A stretch of DNA of 34,638 nt, taken from contig CACKMC010000009.1 of assembly GCA_902601155.1 (NCBI GenBank), forward strand, positions 1 through 34,638, read 5' to 3'. Below are positions 16,182-25,476 of the stretch, piece by piece (position 1 is the first letter of the stretch; the number at the start of each line of letters is the position of its first letter). This DNA is from Coxiellaceae bacterium. GTDB taxonomy: Bacteria; Pseudomonadota; Gammaproteobacteria; Comchoanobacterales; Comchoanobacteraceae. Under the pieces are notes generated by a model, which saw only the letters and a list, made by a program, of their open reading frames with translations, was not told where the DNA came from and did not search any database. The position numbers and the translations under genes were made by a program.

Positions 16182-17237
16182 CTACATGCTCGCCAATGCT
16201 TGTGGCAATTTCAAAGGTGACAATGACACCCAGGCCTGCTTAAACTGCATCAGATCAACAGACGACAGAGACGCTCTCGTCACACTAAATGTCTTACCAT
16301 CATCACACACTTCCCAAGCAAGACCTTGATTAAGACCTATATAAGCTGACCATGCCATCGCATACCACACCTGATAGGGATCACGGACATGCGAGCACGT
16401 AATCACCAAACCATGACCTGATAACACCTTCACCGAACAAACCACATCGCTTGACCCAAAAGATGCCTGGTACAAACTGAACCCATAACACAAACCAGCG
16501 GCCATATGCGCAAGCGCTTGATCAGTCGGCTGATGACTAGACCATGACCACGTCATTTCAAACAAGGATGACAAGGTGGCCGAGAAAGCAAAAGCATCCG
16601 CTACATGACCCAACAACCCAGCACCAAGCACAAGACTATCTACCCCCTTCCACAGCGGCATCGGCGCCAACTGAAGACAAGATTCTGTACTTTTCTCATC
16701 AAAATAGTGACTCATGACAGGCCAATCCGCTGCCTGTAACACCTTCATCCATTCTTGCCGTAATGCATAAGATGGCCCTGTCCAATCATGGGCACGATGA
16801 TGAGGTGGACACGCATCTTCCATCATACCATGTTGACGAACCACTTGAAAACGCATCAATGGTTGACACTGCAGCGCACCCCACATCTCTCCCCAGGCTG
16901 ACATACCAGCAAGCAGTGCCTGTCGCATACAAGTGCCCAATGAAACATCTGCTTTGGTTAAAAAACAAAACATCGTCAGGGTCACATCGCTGGCCGTTGG
17001 ATTCAGACGCATGGAGGATACATCAGGCATCAACACACAATCATCATCCACAGGAAGCCAGGCAGTCGACGTGATACGATAGACAGGAAACCCATCGGTC
17101 ACCATGCTTTCATCCCACTGATCCGCCGTGACAGTTAACGTGTATAAGCAACCATCGTACCAAACATGGCATGCAATATAATGGGCTTGATAATGAGCCA
17201 ATGTCTCTTGAAAAACGCCCCAGCTTTTGGCACTCAT
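16182..17237 (-). CDS. Hypothetical protein between two transporter genes
   Basis: 351 aa; I do not recognise a family. No signal peptide or convincing membrane helix is seen, so it is probably cytoplasmic. It is unusually rich in Trp, Met, Cys and His and low in Lys. A glycine-rich hydrophobic stretch lies at about residues 200-225 (VLGAGLLGHVADAFAF). The start ATGA overlaps the MFS gene stop, and the end is 11 nt before the permease, so it is co-translated with two transporters. Possible roles (accessory enzyme for the imported substrate, transporter partner) are guesses. Confidence 0.75.
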   Translation of the reverse strand: MSAKSWGVFQETLAHYQAHYIACHVWYDGCLYTLTVTADQWDESMVTDGFPVYRITSTAWLPVDDDCVLMPDVSSMRLNPTASDVTLTMFCFLTKADVSLGTCMRQALLAGMSAWGEMWGALQCQPLMRFQVVRQHGMMEDACPPHHRAHDWTGPSYALRQEWMKVLQAADWPVMSHYFDEKSTESCLQLAPMPLWKGVDSLVLGAGLLGHVADAFAFSATLSSLFEMTWSWSSHQPTDQALAHMAAGLCYGFSLYQASFGSSDVVCSVKVLSGHGLVITCSHVRDPYQVWYAMAWSAYIGLNQGLAWEVCDDGKTFSVTRASLSSVDLMQFKQAWVSLSPLKLPQALASM

Positions 17238-18538
17238 TGGCTTTCTTCAATACGCTGACAATGCGTTTCTTTCACCCAAAAAGCGACCACAAAAGCCAAT
17301 AATAATGTGACAGGCAAGACATACGTTGACACATGATAGGCATGAACACTGTACATCCTCACGCCATGTGCCATGACACCATCCCAATGTGTATCCAACA
17401 ACCAACCCGCTAATGTTTGCAAGACAGGCGCCAAAACAATGGATGCCATATTGGCAAAAGCAATGGACACACCCGCCACAGGCTGCGGATTGATCTCACC
17501 AGATAAGGCATACGCCATCACTAAACCACTATTGGCCACACCGTACAAAAAAAGCAATACGGACAATACCGAGAGATGGTCAAAACGAACATAAAGCACC
17601 AACATTAAAAAAAGCATACTAAGCAATGCCGAACCATACATAAAGGGTTTGCGTCGCTTCAAAGCATCAGACCATGCGCCACATAAAGGACCGCCAATCC
17701 CCCAGCCTAAAAAGACCATAGACATCGCCTCGGCTGCCTGCATATGGGTAAGCTGATCCACATGCTGCAGATAGGTCACTCCCCACAACTCGGCAAAAAC
17801 GCCTGTTGGTGCAAAAATCAGTGCCGCAAAAAAAGCATTGGCCCAAGTTTGACGATTTTTCAACACGACCAACAACCCGGCTAGCAAACCACGATAACAC
17901 GTGGGCACTGCCTCAGCATTCTCTTCACGTGACGCATTACGAAAAATCAAAGCAATCAGCAATGATAAGCTAAAAAACATCATGGCCATGACCTGAATAC
18001 TGGCCACCCAAGACAAATGCGCCATGAGCCAGGCCACAGGCCCTTCACCAAAAGCGGCCCCAATCATTCCCAATGCTTGCGTTGCGCCTGCCAATAACCC
18101 AAACCGAGAAGCCGGAAACCACTGCGTCGCTATTTTCAATGTTGCCACAAACGCGAAGGCGCTGGCTGCGCCAAAAATAGCCCGTGAGAAATAAGCCCAA
18201 CCAATCGACGATGTCATGGAAAATAAGACACAACTGAAACCACAAATCGCTGTCATGGCCACTAAAATACGCTTCACACCATACTGGTCGACTAACACCC
18301 CAACAGGCAACTGCATCAAAATATTAGGCCAGTAGAAATAGGCGGACAGTACACCTAACCCCCAAGCACTGACTTGAAAATGAGCCATCAAAGCGTCAGC
18401 CATGACATTGGGTGCCAGTCTTGCCACGTATTCAGTGAAGAAAAAAGCAGCGCCTAACCCCCAAACAAGCCATGGGTAACCAGGCCATTGCACCAAAGCA
18501 GAGAGATAATTCCTGGGTAAGCGAAAGACATGCAGCAA
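17234..18538 (-). CDS. MFS transporter
   Basis: 434 aa, twelve hydrophobic segments. The MFS signature between helices 2 and 3 reads GVLVDQYGVKRIL, and a second-half counterpart GPLCGAWSDALKRRKPF follows the central loop. Overall it resembles the group that includes the Legionella Pht (phagosomal nutrient) transporters, but the substrate is not evident. The start is a TTG: AGGAGG lies 6 nt before it and no better in-frame ATG exists near the N-terminus. Followed by the unknown gene (ATGA) and an amino acid permease, suggesting a nutrient-uptake operon. Confidence 0.88.
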   Translation of the reverse strand: MLHVFRLPRNYLSALVQWPGYPWLVWGLGAAFFFTEYVARLAPNVMADALMAHFQVSAWGLGVLSAYFYWPNILMQLPVGVLVDQYGVKRILVAMTAICGFSCVLFSMTSSIGWAYFSRAIFGAASAFAFVATLKIATQWFPASRFGLLAGATQALGMIGAAFGEGPVAWLMAHLSWVASIQVMAMMFFSLSLLIALIFRNASREENAEAVPTCYRGLLAGLLVVLKNRQTWANAFFAALIFAPTGVFAELWGVTYLQHVDQLTHMQAAEAMSMVFLGWGIGGPLCGAWSDALKRRKPFMYGSALLSMLFLMLVLYVRFDHLSVLSVLLFLYGVANSGLVMAYALSGEINPQPVAGVSIAFANMASIVLAPVLQTLAGWLLDTHWDGVMAHGVRMYSVHAYHVSTYVLPVTLLLAFVVAFWVKETHCQRIEESQ

Positions 18539-18566
18539 GATTTACCTCCTATGTAACATGCCACTT

Positions 18567-18595
18567 ACTTTACATTAATTTCATAGGCTTCGCAA
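18567..18595 (-). promoter_or_regulatory. Possible promoter of the MFS operon
   Basis: Minus strand: TTGCGA at 18595-18590 (4/6), 17-nt spacer, TAAAGT at 18572-18567 (4/6), in the 66-nt gap between lptG and the TTG start of the MFS gene. Weak match; read-through from lptG is an alternative. Confidence 0.3.
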
Positions 18596-18604
18596 AATAC
18601 CAAA

Positions 18605-19591
18605 TCACGCACTTCTTTTATTCAAAAGCCTTCTATGAACCCATGCATAGATCATCATGGGCACCCACAAACAACACGACACACCAAAACCCATGACCCA
18701 TGAAGCCGGCACGGGCAAACTCACCACACCCATCGCCAATGCATAGCCATATTCACGCTTGCTTAAAGGACGCGCAGACCGTGGTAAACTTAATAACACA
18801 AGATAGCTCAACCAAATAATATACCAAGGTTGCAGCAGACGATGGTAAATCCCATAACGCACGACAGGCAACCAACCCTCACCCCATAAAACATGCCAAT
18901 CAAGCTTTGTCGGCTGAAACCGATGCGCTAACTGCCTGACACTTAAGGACAATGGCCAAGCATCATCTTGCATAAGACGTGGCACCACTTGTCCCTTCTT
19001 CAACACAATCGCATGCCCATGCCCGCGCCACACACCTTGCGCGTAATATAAATGAGGGGCATAGCTAATTTCTTGAGGCGGATCAATCACCTGATAGCGA
19101 ATCACGTGATACAAATGACGTCCCCTTAAATGATTGGCATACCATACCGCATGCCCATCTTGCCACCAAACCCCTTTGTTTTGGTGTACAGCATGGGGCT
19201 TTTGTTGCTTGGCATAATAGGTAAGATCTGGCGCAACCCCTTCTCCGAGCACCACAAAAAAAAGACAGGCGCCTAACACCACTTGCATGCAAGACAATCG
19301 CATGGCATCAATAGACATACCTGAGGCAAGCATACCCAACCACTCACCTGTTTTTTGTAAGCGGGCATAAGTGAATAATACACTTGCAATCATCACCCAG
19401 GGCATGGCCTGATAAAGATTGCGTGGCAACAAAGCCCATGCATAACGAACAGCATGGGTCATCGTATACTGTGCACTGATATGTGCCAATTGTAGCACCC
19501 ACTCCAGCATGCCCATGAAGAAAAGTAAACTCATCACCCATACCACCAAACTCAGCAAACACTGTCGGCGTATGTATTGATGCCAAATCAT
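18605..19591 (-). CDS. lptG: LPS export permease LptG
   Basis: YjgP/YjgQ-family half-permease of the LptB2FG transporter, which extracts lipopolysaccharide from the inner membrane for the Lpt bridge. 329 aa: helices at the N-terminus, a large periplasmic beta-rich domain (about residues 125-235, with repeated GVW and GQV strands), then C-terminal helices. Somewhat shorter than E. coli LptG (360). The frame is open to 19732, but the ATG at 19591 overlaps the lptF stop as ATGA and begins at the cytoplasmic end of helix 1 (MIWHQYIRRQ). F versus G is assigned by gene order. Confidence 0.82.
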   Translation of the reverse strand: MIWHQYIRRQCLLSLVVWVMSLLFFMGMLEWVLQLAHISAQYTMTHAVRYAWALLPRNLYQAMPWVMIASVLFTYARLQKTGEWLGMLASGMSIDAMRLSCMQVVLGACLFFVVLGEGVAPDLTYYAKQQKPHAVHQNKGVWWQDGHAVWYANHLRGRHLYHVIRYQVIDPPQEISYAPHLYYAQGVWRGHGHAIVLKKGQVVPRLMQDDAWPLSLSVRQLAHRFQPTKLDWHVLWGEGWLPVVRYGIYHRLLQPWYIIWLSYLVLLSLPRSARPLSKREYGYALAMGVVSLPVPASWVMGFGVSCCLWVPMMIYAWVHRRLLNKRSA

Positions 19592-20580
19592 GCGTATCGC
19601 CTCATAAAGCACCATGCCAGCAAGGCCACCAAAGCATGGGGCAATAAAGCATACCAACTGGCCAATACAAAAAGGTGGCTGCCAGCCAAACAAGCACCAT
19701 AGCCTAGCCATACCACGATCGCTTGCATACATTGCTTAGGCAACTGATCACTCATGATCCCAATCACCCAGCCCCAAAGCGACAAAACCCAAGGCATGAT
19801 AAACCAATCAAATTGCCAACGCTCCACGCGCGTGGCTGTCACGGAAGGAAGGGCATAGTGAGACACATAGGTGCTGGCATGCCAGGAACGTCCAAACCAT
19901 GAGGCCATAAATTTTTTAAATTCGATATAATAGGAAGATTCTTTAGACCAGTCTACCGCATACACGCGACCATCATTTAAACGCACCGAACCCGTTTTAT
20001 CCACCCGCACTGAACGGGCATCAGTCCAAGCCATATCAGGCGGTTTATCGCCATGAAATACCGGCGACTTAAACCAAAACACACGACCAAGCCCCTGATG
20101 ATCACGATGCCAAATCAACCACTGTTGACCATGGGGCAGTGCTATCATCGTTCGCACCGGCCACTGCATGAGGTGGCGGGTCATCGCCACCACCATACGT
20201 TGCTGAGCCCACGGTTGTGACTTGACACTGACATAAGCAAGACACTGCCCTATCCCCAGCACCACAGCACTGGTCAATACCACCCAAAACACACACCGAC
20301 GCATCGATAAACCCACTTGCTCAAACAACCACCGCCCTTGCTGACTCACCAGAGAAGAGCCCGTCCAAACCCATGCAAAATAAATCGCGAAAGGCAATGT
20401 CAACACACAGATGTCACCTAAACGCATCAAACAAGCATACAATATCTGCTGGGCACTCACCATCAAGCTCACCCGACTGAGATCTAATATCACCACCATG
20501 ATCGCCAAGGCCATCATCCCTACCAATAAGGCGGTACATTTACGACTAAAATCTAGGACCAAATAACGAACAAAAATCAT
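19588..20580 (-). CDS. lptF: LPS export permease LptF
   Basis: First of the paired YjgP/YjgQ permeases. 330 aa from the ATG at 20580, which overlaps the stop of the HAD gene (ATGA); the N-terminus MIFVRYLVLDFSRK resembles the start of LptF homologues. Membrane helices flank a periplasmic domain at about residues 120-225 (contains GQQWLIW and GRVYAVDW strands). A longer frame to 20637 overlaps the HAD gene deeply and is rejected. Works with LptG and the ATPase LptB, which is not in this window. Confidence 0.82.
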   Translation of the reverse strand: MIFVRYLVLDFSRKCTALLVGMMALAIMVVILDLSRVSLMVSAQQILYACLMRLGDICVLTLPFAIYFAWVWTGSSLVSQQGRWLFEQVGLSMRRCVFWVVLTSAVVLGIGQCLAYVSVKSQPWAQQRMVVAMTRHLMQWPVRTMIALPHGQQWLIWHRDHQGLGRVFWFKSPVFHGDKPPDMAWTDARSVRVDKTGSVRLNDGRVYAVDWSKESSYYIEFKKFMASWFGRSWHASTYVSHYALPSVTATRVERWQFDWFIMPWVLSLWGWVIGIMSDQLPKQCMQAIVVWLGYGACLAGSHLFVLASWYALLPHALVALLAWCFMRRYA

Positions 20581-21245
20581 GGCACACTGATGGATGTGCG
20601 CGACGAAATAATGTCCATCAATGCATCCTCCACGCACGATGAAGCAAACATATTAGGTTGCGCAACCTTATGATCCGCAATCAACACCCCCTGCATACCC
20701 ACTGCGATTGCCGCTTCGACATTCATCAAACGATCGTCAAAAAAAGTACCATGTGACGGCGACAACCCAAACGTGTCACAACATGCTTGATAAATAGAGG
20801 CCGAAGGCTTGGGTTGATACTGACCATCCACAATATCAAACACCCCCTGAAAACAATCGGCAATGCCAAGCGCATGCAATACGCGATGGGCATATGTTTT
20901 TTCACTGTTTGTGAGGACATAACATGGGCCAGGCAAAGCCTGTAAAAGAGACCTTAGTCGTGTATTGGGACGTAAGTGATCAACACGCACATCATGAATG
21001 CGCTTAAGATAATCTTCAGGATCAATGGCATAATCACGCATCAAACCAGTCATCGTTAAACCAAAGCGTTCATAATACCACTCTTTTAAATAGGCAGCAC
21101 GCTGTCGTGGTATACCAAGCTCCCCTGTCATATAAGTAAGCATATGATGGTCAACTTGACGAAAAATGGTCCAGGCATCACGGTACAAGGTATCATCTAA
21201 ATCAAACAGCCAATACCGAGTCGTATCCCACGATGATTGCGCCAT
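20577..21245 (-). CDS. HAD hydrolase, pyrimidine 5'-nucleotidase-like
   Basis: Haloacid dehalogenase-fold phosphatase. Motif I DLDDTLY (nucleophile and acid/base Asp), motif II TNS, motif III lysine in YQPKPSASIY, motif IV FFDDRLMN. The helical cap following DLDDTLYRDAWTIF is typical of the SDT1/YjjG-like pyrimidine 5'-nucleotidase group (UMP/CMP dephosphorylation). About 222 aa. Two starts are possible, ATG at 21254 and at 21245; AGGGG is only 1 nt from the first and 10 nt from the second, so the second is taken. First gene of the operon leading into lptF. Confidence 0.82.
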   Translation of the reverse strand: MAQSSWDTTRYWLFDLDDTLYRDAWTIFRQVDHHMLTYMTGELGIPRQRAAYLKEWYYERFGLTMTGLMRDYAIDPEDYLKRIHDVRVDHLRPNTRLRSLLQALPGPCYVLTNSEKTYAHRVLHALGIADCFQGVFDIVDGQYQPKPSASIYQACCDTFGLSPSHGTFFDDRLMNVEAAIAVGMQGVLIADHKVAQPNMFASSCVEDALMDIISSRTSISVP

Positions 21246-21276
21246 GTTACCCATTCCCCTGAATTATCCATGAACT

Positions 21277-21305
21277 AGCATACCGCAAAGCATACACCAT
21301 GACAA
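21277..21305 (-). promoter_or_regulatory. Promoter of the HAD-lptF-lptG unit
   Basis: Minus strand: TTGTCA at 21305-21300 (5/6), 17-nt spacer, TATGCT at 21282-21277 (4/6), about 25-30 nt upstream of the coding start. Lies in the 154-nt divergent gap with valS. Confidence 0.5.
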
Positions 21306-21344
21306 AAAAATGCTTGCTATCCCCCCTTAACTGTCGTTCGTCCG

Positions 21345-21373
21345 TTCACAGCTGAAAGACGCTATGCTACCAT
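21345..21373 (+). promoter_or_regulatory. Promoter of valS-queC
   Basis: TTCACA at 21345-21350 (5/6), 17-nt spacer, TACCAT at 21368-21373 (4/6) preceded by TGC (extended -10). About 26 nt before the valS ATG, whose GAGGTG ribosome site is 6 nt upstream. No T-box or other leader RNA is seen. Confidence 0.5.
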
Positions 21374-21399
21374 ACAGCCACAGGATATGAGGTGCAATC

Positions 21400-24135
21400 A
21401 TGGCAACAAGCTATCAACCCGACAAAATTGAGGCTCACTGGCGTCAACATTGGGAAAATAATCAACTGGGTACACCCTCTGGCCAAGGACCTGCCTATAC
21501 CATCATGTGCCCACCACCTAATGTGACCGGACACCTTCATATGGGCCATGGCTTTCAATTAACACTGATGGATATTTTGATTCGTTATCGTCGCATGTGT
21601 GGCGATTATACCTTATGGCAAGTCGGCACAGATCATGCAGGCATTGCCACCCAAATGGTTGTCGAGCGTCAATTACTCCCTCAAACCCGCCATGACCTTG
21701 GACGCGAAGCTTTTGTGGATAAAATATGGGCCTGGAAAGACCAAGCACACCAACGTATCACGAAACAAATTAAACGACTGGGTGCATCTGTCGACTGGGA
21801 AAATGAATGCTTCACTTTGGACCCAACATTGTCCAAAGCAGTCCAGCACGCTTTTATCACATTACACAAGAAAGGCTTGATTTATCGTGGCAAAAAATTA
21901 GTGAACTGGGATCCTGTGCTGCAAACCGCGGTGTCAGACCTTGAAGTATCAGAGCAAACTAAACAAGGTACATTATGGCATATCCTGTACCCACTATCCG
22001 ACGGCTCAGGCCATGTGGAAGTGGCCACAACACGCCCTGAAACACTCTTTGGAGATCAGGCGGTTGCCGTCCATCCTGACGATGAACGCTACCAACACTT
22101 GATTGGTAAGACAGTGGCTTTACCATTAACCACTCGCCACATCCCTATTATTGCCGACACTTATGTCGATAGGGAATTTGGCACAGGCTGTGTAAAAATT
22201 ACGCCTGCCCATGACTTCAATGACTACGACGTTGGTTTACGCCATGATTTAGACTTACTGTGTGTCATGCACCCCGATGGTCGATTGAATAACAAGGTGC
22301 CAGAAGACTATCAAAATCAACCCATTGACGTCGCGAGAAAACAAGTGGTGACTGCATTGCGAGCACAAAAACTTCTTCACGATGAAACCCCGCATACTCA
22401 CGTGGTCCCTATGGGTGATCGCTCCGGTGCTGTTTTAGAGCCACGTTTAACGGAACAATGGTTTGTTGCCATGGAAACCCTCGCAGCAAAAGGCTTGGAT
22501 GCACTAGACAAGGAAGCCATTGCTTTTGTACCCGCCAACTGGTCCAACACCTATCGCCACTGGCTAGAAAATATTCAAGATTGGTGTATCAGTCGTCAAT
22601 TATGGTGGGGACATCGCATCCCAGCTTGGTACGATGACAAAGGCCAATGCTATGTAGGTGAGGATGAAAAAAATGTTCGTCAGACTTATCAATTGGATGA
22701 AAGCATTGCCTTGACCCAAGACCCTGACGTACTCGACACATGGTTTTCCTCGGCACTCTGGCCTTTTGCAACCTTGGGCTGGCCAGAAAATACGCAGCGA
22801 TTACAGAAACATTACCCAACCAATGTACTCGTCACAGGTTTTGATATTATCTTTTTCTGGGTAGCACGCATGGTGATGTTCGGCCTTGAATTTACAGAAC
22901 AAGCACCCTTCCAACAAATCATCACCACAGGATTGATTCGTGATAACAAAGGCCAGAAAATGTCAAAATCCAAAGGGAATGTACTGGATCCTTTGGACTT
23001 AATTGATGGCATCAGCTTGGATGATCTCATTGAAAAACGAACCAAAGGTTTAATGCAACCCCAACATGCTGAGCGTATTGCTGCCCAAACCAAACAGCAA
23101 TTTCCAGATGGCCTCTCTGCACATGGCACCGATGCGCTTCGTATGACTTTTTGCGCCCTCGCCAACACAGGTCGAGACATTCGTTTTGACTTATCACGAC
23201 TCAGTGGCTATCGAAATTTTTGTAATAAACTATTCAATGCCACACGCTATGTGATGATGAACACCGAAGGTTTTGCATCCATATGGCAAGATGACTACAT
23301 CACGCAACATACCATCCATCAATGGATGTTTCATCGTCTGGCTCATCATACGCAAACCATTCACCAACATCTTCAGTCACATCGTTTTGATTTATTGGCC
23401 CATAGTCTATATGACCTTATTTGGCATGAATACTGTGATTGGTATGTTGAGTTATGCAAACCGCTCTTGAAGGATGCGCAACACGCCACTGCCACACAGG
23501 CATGCTTGATTCAGGCCCTCCAACACATCCTGCAACTGGCACATCCTGTGATACCATTTTTAACAGCGCACCTTTGGGAAACCTTGGCACAAAGAAGCCA
23601 TGTCATGCATCAAGACATCGCGCGCACCGCTTATCCCAGTGTATGTACAGCGCATTTGGTGGACTCAACCCCCATCGCCCGATTACAAACCATCATGATC
23701 GGACTACGTACCTTGCGCGCTGAACTCCAAATTTCACCCAAAGAGAAGCTCACACTTTATGTGATAGATGATGACCCCATATGGCAATCATTTCATCCAT
23801 GGTTTGATGCCATGTGTCAGATCACTGCCATCGAGAAAGTAACAACACAACCGAAGCAATGCATCCGTTGGATCGGTGCAAACACCACGGCCTACCTTGA
23901 TGTGCACGGCAAAATAGATTTGCCACAAGTGATGGCCAACATGAAAAAGAACATCGCCAAATTAGAAAAGACTGTACAAAGTGCTGAAAAACGCTTGGCT
24001 AATCCAAACTATTTAGCCAAAGCCCCTCAAGATGTCATTGATCAATTAACCCAAGATCATCAACGTGATCAGAAAACACTGCATGCCTACCAACAGCATT
24101 GCCAAGAACTGGAGCATTTACATGTCTCAACCTAA
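21400..24135 (+). CDS. valS: Valine--tRNA ligase
   Basis: Class I aminoacyl-tRNA synthetase charging tRNA-Val. HMGH at residues 47-50 is the HIGH signature and KMSKS lies at about 520-524. Between them is the CP1 editing domain (TTRPETLFGD at about 205), which clears mischarged threonine; DWCISRQLWWGHRIPAW is the conserved pre-KMSKS region. The C-terminal 60-65 residues form the tRNA-binding coiled coil (MKKNIAKLEKTVQSAEKRL). 911 aa, close to E. coli (951). The gene ends inside the start of queC (14-nt overlap). Confidence 0.97.
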   Translation: MATSYQPDKIEAHWRQHWENNQLGTPSGQGPAYTIMCPPPNVTGHLHMGHGFQLTLMDILIRYRRMCGDYTLWQVGTDHAGIATQMVVERQLLPQTRHDLGREAFVDKIWAWKDQAHQRITKQIKRLGASVDWENECFTLDPTLSKAVQHAFITLHKKGLIYRGKKLVNWDPVLQTAVSDLEVSEQTKQGTLWHILYPLSDGSGHVEVATTRPETLFGDQAVAVHPDDERYQHLIGKTVALPLTTRHIPIIADTYVDREFGTGCVKITPAHDFNDYDVGLRHDLDLLCVMHPDGRLNNKVPEDYQNQPIDVARKQVVTALRAQKLLHDETPHTHVVPMGDRSGAVLEPRLTEQWFVAMETLAAKGLDALDKEAIAFVPANWSNTYRHWLENIQDWCISRQLWWGHRIPAWYDDKGQCYVGEDEKNVRQTYQLDESIALTQDPDVLDTWFSSALWPFATLGWPENTQRLQKHYPTNVLVTGFDIIFFWVARMVMFGLEFTEQAPFQQIITTGLIRDNKGQKMSKSKGNVLDPLDLIDGISLDDLIEKRTKGLMQPQHAERIAAQTKQQFPDGLSAHGTDALRMTFCALANTGRDIRFDLSRLSGYRNFCNKLFNATRYVMMNTEGFASIWQDDYITQHTIHQWMFHRLAHHTQTIHQHLQSHRFDLLAHSLYDLIWHEYCDWYVELCKPLLKDAQHATATQACLIQALQHILQLAHPVIPFLTAHLWETLAQRSHVMHQDIARTAYPSVCTAHLVDSTPIARLQTIMIGLRTLRAELQISPKEKLTLYVIDDDPIWQSFHPWFDAMCQITAIEKVTTQPKQCIRWIGANTTAYLDVHGKIDLPQVMANMKKNIAKLEKTVQSAEKRLANPNYLAKAPQDVIDQLTQDHQRDQKTLHAYQQHCQELEHLHVST

Positions 24136-24766
24136 AGCTGTGGTCTTATTTTCAGGTGGCCTTGATTCGACCACATGTTTAGCTTATGCCAAAGAGCAAG
24201 GCTATGACTTATATGCCTTAAGTTTTGATTATGGGCAAAAACATGTGGTGGAATTAGAAGCAGCCAAACGCATTGCCCGCGCAAGCCATGTCACCGATCA
24301 TCAAATCCTTTCCTTGCCCACTTTGACACTTGGCGGATCAGCACTCACTTCAGACAACATCACCGTGCCTGACGCCACAGACAGTCAGGACATACCAAGC
24401 ACCTATGTCCCTGCCCGTAATACGCTTTTTCTGTCCTACGGCCTTGGCTGGGCTGAACAATTGAAGGCAGATGCATTGTTTATTGGGGTAAGTGCCATCG
24501 ATTACTCAGGCTACCCAGATTGCCGTCCCACCTACATCAAAGCGTATCAAGCCATGGCTAAGCTTGCTGCCACACACTCTGTGACGATTGAAACACCCTT
24601 AATTCATCTCAGTAAAGCCGAAACCATTGCACTCGGTATACGGTTAGGTGTTGACTACAGCCAAACCATCTCTTGTTACCGTGCCACTGCTGCCCGCCCA
24701 GCTTGTGGCACTTGCGACAGTTGTGTCATCAGGCAACAAGCCTTTGAAGCATACGAAACCATGTGA
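24122..24766 (+). CDS. queC: 7-cyano-7-deazaguanine synthase
   Basis: ATP-dependent enzyme converting CDG to preQ0 in queuosine tRNA modification. PP-loop FSGGLDSTT at about residues 10-18; SFDYGQKH, SAIDYSGYPDCR and the C-terminal zinc site with cysteines in SCYR and ACGTCDSC. 214 aa, a little under the usual 220-230. The ATG at 24122 lies in valS; the frame is open further upstream only inside valS. Other queuosine genes are not in the window. Confidence 0.95.
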   Translation: MSQPKAVVLFSGGLDSTTCLAYAKEQGYDLYALSFDYGQKHVVELEAAKRIARASHVTDHQILSLPTLTLGGSALTSDNITVPDATDSQDIPSTYVPARNTLFLSYGLGWAEQLKADALFIGVSAIDYSGYPDCRPTYIKAYQAMAKLAATHSVTIETPLIHLSKAETIALGIRLGVDYSQTISCYRATAARPACGTCDSCVIRQQAFEAYETM

Positions 24767-24990
24767 TTCATCCTGTTGATGCCATATCATATCCCCCCAA
24801 TCCACAAGGCATGATACTGTTTATTGACAAGCCAGCTGCACACTGTATAAGCATGATACGCTTGCATGTTTAAAATAGCATAAGGTCTTCGCACAACGTA
24901 AGGACTAGACAAGGCGCATAAGATATCCCATAATATCGCCGATGGTTGTCTACCATGTAGGCTAGTATAGTTAACACAAGGTTCTTGCAT
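24767..24990. other. Intergenic region queC-accB, no gene seen
   Basis: 224 nt without a supported coding region. It holds the accB promoter (24824-24851), two copies of the 9-mer GCATGATAC (24809-24817 and 24851-24859) and a leader of roughly 130 nt. I see no convincing rho-independent terminator for valS-queC. Confidence 0.6.
24824..24851 (+). promoter_or_regulatory. Promoter of accB-accC
   Basis: TTGACA at 24824-24829 (6/6), 16-nt spacer, TATAAG at 24846-24851 (5/6). Predicted transcription starts near 24858, giving a leader of about 130 nt before accB. Confidence 0.72.
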
Positions 24991-25476
24991 ATGTCTGAAG
25001 GTCCGATTGATTTAAAACAACTTAAAAAACTTATTCGTTTACTTGAGGAAAGTAGTTTGTACGAATTGGAAGTACCCGATGCTTCCGGCCATCGTATTCG
25101 CTTACGTAAAGGACCTAAACAAGTCGCACAAACTGCTGTCGCCACCCCATCACCCACTCAGCATATTGTTAGCTCAGCACCAAGCACACCTGTCACGCCC
25201 TCACCAGAGCCAGAGGCAAGTACCTCATCTCCTAAAAATACATTAAATGCACCCATGATTGGGACGGTTTACCACACCCCCTCTCCTGATGCAGAACCTT
25301 TTGTCAAACCTGGTGACCGTGTGGAAGTGGGCCAAACTTTATGCTTGATCGAAGCCATGAAAATGTTCAACAAAATCAAAGCTGAAAAAGCAGGTGTCAT
25401 TCAAGAAATTTTAGTAGAACATGGTCAAGCCGTTGAATATGACCAAGCCTTGTTTGCGATTGAGACAAGTTCATGA
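24991..25476 (+). CDS. accB: Biotin carboxyl carrier protein of acetyl-CoA carboxylase
   Basis: Carries carboxybiotin between AccC and the AccAD carboxyltransferase in the first step of fatty-acid synthesis. 161 aa: an N-terminal helical domain ([13 protein letters not shown]), a Pro/Ala/Ser-rich flexible linker at about residues 55-85, and the C-terminal biotinyl domain with the biotinylated lysine in EAMKM. An in-frame TTG two codons upstream is ignored: the ATG has AAGG 9 nt upstream. The stop overlaps the accC start (ATGA). Confidence 0.96.
   Translation: MSEGPIDLKQLKKLIRLLEESSLYELEVPDASGHRIRLRKGPKQVAQTAVATPSPTQHIVSSAPSTPVTPSPEPEASTSSPKNTLNAPMIGTVYHTPSPDAEPFVKPGDRVEVGQTLCLIEAMKMFNKIKAEKAGVIQEILVEHGQAVEYDQALFAIETSS

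Noticed and set aside
24122-24160. preQ1 riboswitch before queC
   Set aside because: queC begins inside valS, leaving no untranslated leader for a riboswitch.
24870-25157. 95-aa minus-strand open frame over the accB leader
   Set aside because: Runs antisense into accB, with no ribosome site or family signal; the region is better explained as the accB promoter and leader.
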